A DNA stretch of 44,900 nucleotides from an uncultured Myxococcales bacterium. Lineage in GTDB: Bacteria; Myxococcota_A; Polyangia; Palsa-1104; JAEUJZ01. Positions 41,113 to 44,900 of this stretch are shown in pieces. The position numbers were made by a program, and so were the translations under genes. The notes below the pieces were generated by a model. It ran no database searches. It was not told the DNA's origin and was given only the letters and a program-made list of their open reading frames with translations. The number at the start of each line of letters is the position of its first letter. Position 1 is the first letter of the stretch. The stretch lies in contig CALMML010000098.1 of assembly GCA_937868485.1 (NCBI GenBank), forward strand, positions 1 to 44,900. Direction: 5' to 3'.

Positions 41113-41874
41113 ATGCCAACCTATCGCTTAACCGTTCGATACGATGGAACCGACTTCTGTGGCTGGCAGCGACAAGCCAACGGGCCGTCGATTCAAGCCT
41201 CACTCGAGGATGCGCTGAGCAAAGTCGCCAAGCAGCCGGTGATCTGCCGCGGCGCAGGCCGAACCGACGCGGGAGTTCATGCCCTGGCACAGGTCGTTTC
41301 GATTGAGCTACCGCGCGTGCTGCCCGACAAAGCGCTGGTGTACGGCGTCAACAATCACCTGCCCGACTCGGTGGCTGTGATGGACGCGCAGCTCGTCGAC
41401 GATGACTTTGACGCACGGCACTCGTCGAGCGGCAAGCTGTATCGCTATCAGATTTGGACCGGGAAGATTCGCTCGCCGCTGCACACGCGCAATCACTGGC
41501 ACGTTGGCCATCCGCTCGATCGCGATTTGATGCGTCAGGCGGCGGCTGTGCTCGTCGGAAGACACGACTTTCGAGCCTTTCGCGCGGCGGACTGTGAGCG
41601 TCAAACCACGGTGCGCTGGATGAAGCGAATTGACGTCGTGGTTCCGTCGAATGATCCCGAGGTCATTCACATCGAAGTCGAAGGCACGGCGTTTCTGAAG
41701 AACATGGTCCGAATCCTGAGCGGCACGATCGTCGCAGCGGGACGAGGCAAGCTCACACCCGCGTCGATAGCAGATCTGCTACACAGCGGCGATCGCAGCA
41801 AAGCCGGTCAGACGGCACCGGCGCTGGGACTGGTTCTGGTTCGGGTGGACTACGGACGACGAGAAGGGCCGTAG
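41113..41874 (+). CDS. truA: tRNA pseudouridine(38-40) synthase TruA
   Basis: The enzyme makes pseudouridine at positions 38-40 in tRNA anticodon arms. The catalytic Asp52 lies in GAGRTDAGVHALAQ, the family signature. The start YRLTVRYDGTDFCGWQRQ is also typical, as are FDARHSSSGKLYRYQI and FLKNMVRILSGT. At 253 residues it is full length. It diverges from the gapA operon and ends 48 bp before the convergent ribonuclease gene. Confidence 0.97.
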   Translation: MPTYRLTVRYDGTDFCGWQRQANGPSIQASLEDALSKVAKQPVICRGAGRTDAGVHALAQVVSIELPRVLPDKALVYGVNNHLPDSVAVMDAQLVDDDFDARHSSSGKLYRYQIWTGKIRSPLHTRNHWHVGHPLDRDLMRQAAAVLVGRHDFRAFRAADCERQTTVRWMKRIDVVVPSNDPEVIHIEVEGTAFLKNMVRILSGTIVAAGRGKLTPASIADLLHSGDRSKAGQTAPALGLVLVRVDYGRREGP

Positions 41875-41875
41875 C

Positions 41876-41909
41876 CAGCGACGCTCAGCAACGAGCAGCG
41901 ACGCTCAGC
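41876..41909. repeat. Short direct repeat after truA
   Basis: CAGCGACGCTCAGC occurs twice with a 20-bp step (41876-41889 and 41896-41909) in the 48-bp gap between the convergent truA and ribonuclease genes. No hairpin with a T-run is formed, so it is not a standard terminator. It may be slippage only. Confidence 0.6.
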
Positions 41910-41922
41910 GACGATCGATGGC

Positions 41923-43779
41923 TTAGGTCGATCCGCTCGCTGCGTCTGCTTTTCGACGGAACTCGACGTGCAGCGTCAGCTCAAAGTCATCCAGGTGCGC
42001 GATGTCCACAACGACCTGCGTCCCGGCGGGCAGCTCTGGCAAAGACGGCACACGCTGCCAAATCGGCACCATGTCAAAGCGCAGCAAGTTGTCGCGAACC
42101 ACCGTCGCTGTGGTCTGCGTAATCGACTCTTGCTGAAGGTAGCGAATGCCGAAATAGCGCTCCATGTTGCGCTGAAACTCGTCGTACGCAGCATAGGTCG
42201 TCTCGAAGTCGCGCATCAGCTTCAGCAGCTCACCTTCGTTATCGGCGTACGGCGACGGCTCCTCGAACAGGCGCGCAATCAGAATCCACTGATTGACCAA
42301 GTCGCAGTAGCGACGGAGCGGTGAGCTAGACCACAGATACTGCGTCACCCCAAGTCCCGCATGCGGCGCCGGATAGAGCGACAGACGGACTTTGCCACTG
42401 TCTTGCACACGGAACAGCGCCCGAATGTCGCGATCGCCGAGCAGCTTGCCCCACGCACTGTTCACGTAAATCATCAGCTCCGCGACGACCTTGTCAGGCG
42501 GTCCACCACGCAGCCGTCGCGAGATATCAATCTTTCCGTCGACAAACGAAAAGATATAATCGACCTGTTCTTGCTCTGGCTTGCCTCGCAGCGACTGCAA
42601 ATGCCCGGCCAGCTCGTACAGGAACAGCAGCTCTTCGCCGAACTCGAAGTCGAGCTGCCGCGACGCAATGTTCGCGAGTGAAAACTGACTGTCAATCGCC
42701 GGATAGCGCAGGTTGCGTCGAATCGGAACCAGCTCCAGACGACTCTCTTCGCCCAAAATCCGATACGAACCATCGCCCGCCACCGTCAGATACAGCGACA
42801 CCGCCGGGCAGTTTCGACCCTCACCGAGCGTAAACGGATAGATCGCCTGCGACGGCAGCATCGTGATCTTATCGCCCGGCATATACACCGTCGACAGTCG
42901 CTGACGAGCAAGCTCATCCAGCGGCGAGCCTGGCTGAAACCCAAGGGCCGGAGCCGCAATGTGAATGCCAACTCGCACCGTTCCGTCGGGAAGATGGGTC
43001 ACGCTGAACGCGTCATCAATCTCTGTCGTCGAGACATCGTCGATGCTAAACGCAGCCACGTCAGCCAGCGGCAGATCCGGCAGCGGATCCACTTTCGCCG
43101 TCGACTCAATCGCCCTGCCCTTCGGAAAGTAGTCGAGCAGAAAGCGTCCCAAGTGATACGCGTGGCTGTTTTCGATCGCGCCACAGCGCAGCAGCAGCTT
43201 CGGCGCCGATAGGTGCGTCTGTTCGCACGCTTGCTGGATCGCTTTGTACTCAATCCAACTTGGATCGGGCTTGTACAGGATCTGCGGCATCCGCATCGCG
43301 ATCTCTTTGGGAAGCTCTCCAGCGACGAGCTGTTCCGCCAAAGCCGTCTGCTTCTCGAGCTGCTTTTGCTTGCGCGCCGCTGCCTTTTCCGCCGCTTGTC
43401 GCGCTTCCAGCGTTACAGCTTGAAACCGACCAACACCTCGACGGGAAAAATGCGAAGACGAGCCAATCAGCGTCGTTAGCATCGCGGTCGACTCGACGGG
43501 ACTTGGAGTATGTCCAAAGTAGTCACGCGCCAGGTCGGCGAACTCAAACTCCGCGCTGCCCGCACATTCCCACAGAAACTCGATGTCGATTCCGGTCGCA
43601 AGCTTGCCCGCGTCGCTCAGTAGCTCCGTCGGCAGAGGCTTGGGAAAGTGCAGAAGAACCCGATCAGCCCGAACTTTCTCTCGGCGTCCGCCCGGCAGCT
43701 CGACCTGGAAAGCTCCAGGCTGCTCCGAGAGTATGGCCCCGGCGCGCAGCGCACCGCCGTCTTCAAACAGTACGTTCAT
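41923..43779 (-). CDS. RNB-domain (RNase II/R-type) ribonuclease
   Basis: The central RNB catalytic domain carries the metal-binding aspartates in FSIDDVSTTEIDDAFSV, and MPGDKITMLPSQ, then a late YCDLVNQW element. These enzymes degrade RNA 3' to 5'. The N-terminus (MNVLFEDGGALRAGAIL) is a small beta-barrel-like domain rather than the usual paired cold-shock domains. A helical region with a Lys/Ala/Gln-rich coiled coil (130-155) follows. The C-terminus lacks an obvious full S1 domain. At 618 residues it is shorter than RNase R. I recall this layout from betaproteobacterial proteins of similar length. It stands on the minus strand, 55 bp after the DUF4340-like gene. Confidence 0.9.
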   Translation of the reverse strand: MNVLFEDGGALRAGAILSEQPGAFQVELPGGRREKVRADRVLLHFPKPLPTELLSDAGKLATGIDIEFLWECAGSAEFEFADLARDYFGHTPSPVESTAMLTTLIGSSSHFSRRGVGRFQAVTLEARQAAEKAAARKQKQLEKQTALAEQLVAGELPKEIAMRMPQILYKPDPSWIEYKAIQQACEQTHLSAPKLLLRCGAIENSHAYHLGRFLLDYFPKGRAIESTAKVDPLPDLPLADVAAFSIDDVSTTEIDDAFSVTHLPDGTVRVGIHIAAPALGFQPGSPLDELARQRLSTVYMPGDKITMLPSQAIYPFTLGEGRNCPAVSLYLTVAGDGSYRILGEESRLELVPIRRNLRYPAIDSQFSLANIASRQLDFEFGEELLFLYELAGHLQSLRGKPEQEQVDYIFSFVDGKIDISRRLRGGPPDKVVAELMIYVNSAWGKLLGDRDIRALFRVQDSGKVRLSLYPAPHAGLGVTQYLWSSSPLRRYCDLVNQWILIARLFEEPSPYADNEGELLKLMRDFETTYAAYDEFQRNMERYFGIRYLQQESITQTTATVVRDNLLRFDMVPIWQRVPSLPELPAGTQVVVDIAHLDDFELTLHVEFRRKADAASGST

Positions 43780-43834
43780 CTTGGAAAAACCTTACACAGG
43801 GGGCCAGTGACGGCAGGAAGGCAGCGACGGGAAA

Positions 43835-44900
43835 CTACCACGACGTGGTATCGTTTACGACCGCTTCAGCAGAGCCCGCAACGATGCGGACCAAGGAAAC
43901 GCTGGTCTCGGTACGAGCATAGAAGTCCAGCTGACCAGTCTTCGGGTTCGGATAGCGATAAAGAACCATCGTGCCCAGCTCTTTCTTTCCGTCGAAAAAT
44001 CGCACGGACATCCGCTCACCGATCTCTGGCGAACCAGACATTGCAGTAGCGCTCGTCGACGGATCTTCGCCTTGTGCCAGGTAATCCGAAACCGACAGAC
44101 GAAGCAGCTTTTCGACCCAGTTCTTCAGTGAGTCATCGCGCTTGTCCGGCGTCGTCGCATCCGCGAAGAAGAACGCCTGCGGATTCTGACGAGCCGACTG
44201 AATGATCGTGCGCGACTTGCTACCCGCTTTGACCTCGATGCGATCGAAGTCCGCACGCTCGAAGCGATGAATCCGTCGCTCCAGCAGACGTGACTCGAAG
44301 AACTCGAAGTCCGCGATGATGCGCTGCGAGAGCAAAAAGACCTGACCTTGCGCGTCGCGAGCGTAGTAATCGCCGCTGCCGTAGCTGGTTCCGCCGATCA
44401 CGAACTTGTAGCTAAGCCCTTTGACGTTCACCGTCAGGCTCTTCTTGCTGTCGGTCAGCCCAAGCTCTTTGGCCTTTGCCTCGTCCACCGTGCCAAGCGC
44501 CCGCAAGGCCCTGAGCGGACCAAACAGACCCAGGAGTTCCATCGCAGCATCGCTTCCACGGATTTCCTTGATCGTCGTCACTTCCTTCATTTCAACCGGA
44601 GCAGCCGTCGGTGCAGGTGCAGGCATCGACGCAGCAGGAGCCCCGTGCGGATCGCCATGAACCATTCCGTGCGGATCGGCTCCCGGCAGCGGAGGATGAC
44701 CCGCAGGCATCGGTGGCTCACCACTCTTTTCTCCACCCTTTTTCGACGCCGGAGCCACCGGAGCCACTGGCGCAGCTGCCGTCGGTTTTGCACCCGGAGC
44801 CACTGGCGCAGCTGCCGTCGGTTTTGCACCCGGCGCAGCAGCTCCCGCAGGACCCGGGGACGGAGCCGTCGGACTTGCGGGTGCCGCAGTCGGAGCAGCC
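43835..44900 (-). CDS. DUF4340-like protein with Ala/Pro-rich region (N-terminus beyond window)
   Basis: The frame is open to the right edge, so the true N-terminus is missing. The visible part begins with about 90 residues of Ala/Pro/Gly/His-rich low complexity (including PAGHPPLPGADPHGMVHGD). A folded beta-rich region follows: a VKGLSYKFVIGGTSYGSGDY strand pair, YYARDAQGQVFLLSQRII, and LLERRIHRFERADFDRIEV. Those patterns are what I recognise from DUF4340 proteins, which often neighbour gliding-motility-type ABC transporter genes. In those systems it is envelope-associated. A possible upstream partner is outside the window. The family call is tentative. Confidence 0.7.
   Translation of the reverse strand, partial: AAPTAAPASPTAPSPGPAGAAAPGAKPTAAAPVAPGAKPTAAAPVAPVAPASKKGGEKSGEPPMPAGHPPLPGADPHGMVHGDPHGAPAASMPAPAPTAAPVEMKEVTTIKEIRGSDAAMELLGLFGPLRALRALGTVDEAKAKELGLTDSKKSLTVNVKGLSYKFVIGGTSYGSGDYYARDAQGQVFLLSQRIIADFEFFESRLLERRIHRFERADFDRIEVKAGSKSRTIIQSARQNPQAFFFADATTPDKRDDSLKNWVEKLLRLSVSDYLAQGEDPSTSATAMSGSPEIGERMSVRFFDGKKELGTMVLYRYPNPKTGQLDFYARTETSVSLVRIVAGSAEAVVNDTTSW
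44760..44831. repeat. Perfect 36-bp tandem duplication in the DUF4340-like gene
   Basis: Two identical 36-bp units lie head to tail (44760-44795 and 44796-44831), each encoding 12 residues of the form GAKPTAAAPVAP. The lack of any mismatch suggests a recent duplication in the low-complexity linker. Confidence 0.9.

Overview
The window looks like chromosome from a GC-rich Gram-negative bacterium, most likely Myxococcota or a related former deltaproteobacterial lineage. Pointers are a Ser/Thr protein kinase with an extracytoplasmic sensor, a STAND-type NTPase fused to WD40 propellers, cysteine-rich lipoproteins, an outer-membrane FadL-like barrel and a gap-pgk-tpi-secG operon. No phage, transposase or integrase is visible. 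Assignments come from reading motifs by eye. No search was run.

Layout, left to right. (1) 1-5 kb: a cut acyl-CoA dehydrogenase diverges from a MerR-type regulator. A FadL-like outer-membrane protein and a Cys-rich beta-helix lipoprotein follow, then tRNA-Gly(CCC) on the minus strand with a clear terminator. (2) 5.4-10.3 kb, plus strand: a TPR-like anchored protein, glutamate dehydrogenase, an HSL-type esterase and an ABC-F ATPase. (3) 10.3-15 kb: a DUF3604 lipoprotein, HupE/UreJ-type membrane protein and parvulin-type isomerase form a tight minus-strand operon. It diverges from a secreted EF-hand protein that resembles the N-terminal domain of NicO-type nickel transporters. (4) 15-21.8 kb: a P450, then a CreB/CreC-like two-component pair and, 2 kb away, a CreD-like membrane protein overlapping a secreted partner. 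(5) 21.8-22.2 kb: a non-coding array of about seven degenerate 43-bp tandem repeats. (6) 22.2-26.5 kb: a metallo-beta-lactamase-fold hydrolase, a divergent LysR regulator, and a single-chain EutB-EutC ethanolamine ammonia-lyase with a twin-arginine export signal. (7) 26.5-29.9 kb: a secreted metallophosphoesterase, a Gly/His-rich protein built from 11-residue repeats behind a perfect inverted repeat, a small membrane protein and a small lipoprotein. (8) 30-36.2 kb: a transmembrane kinase with a urea/amide-binding-protein sensor, convergent with the STAND-WD40 protein. (9) 36.2-41 kb: gap-pgk-tpiA-secG-dapF, overlapping into the STAND-WD40 gene, from a good sigma-70 promoter that diverges from truA. 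(10) 41.9-44.9 kb: an RNB-domain ribonuclease and a cut Ala/Pro-rich DUF4340-like protein.

The most unusual items are the apparently exported EutB-EutC fusion, the 43-bp array, the 11-mer-repeat protein, the SecG with a long repetitive tail, and the STAND-WD40 gene coupled to a housekeeping operon.
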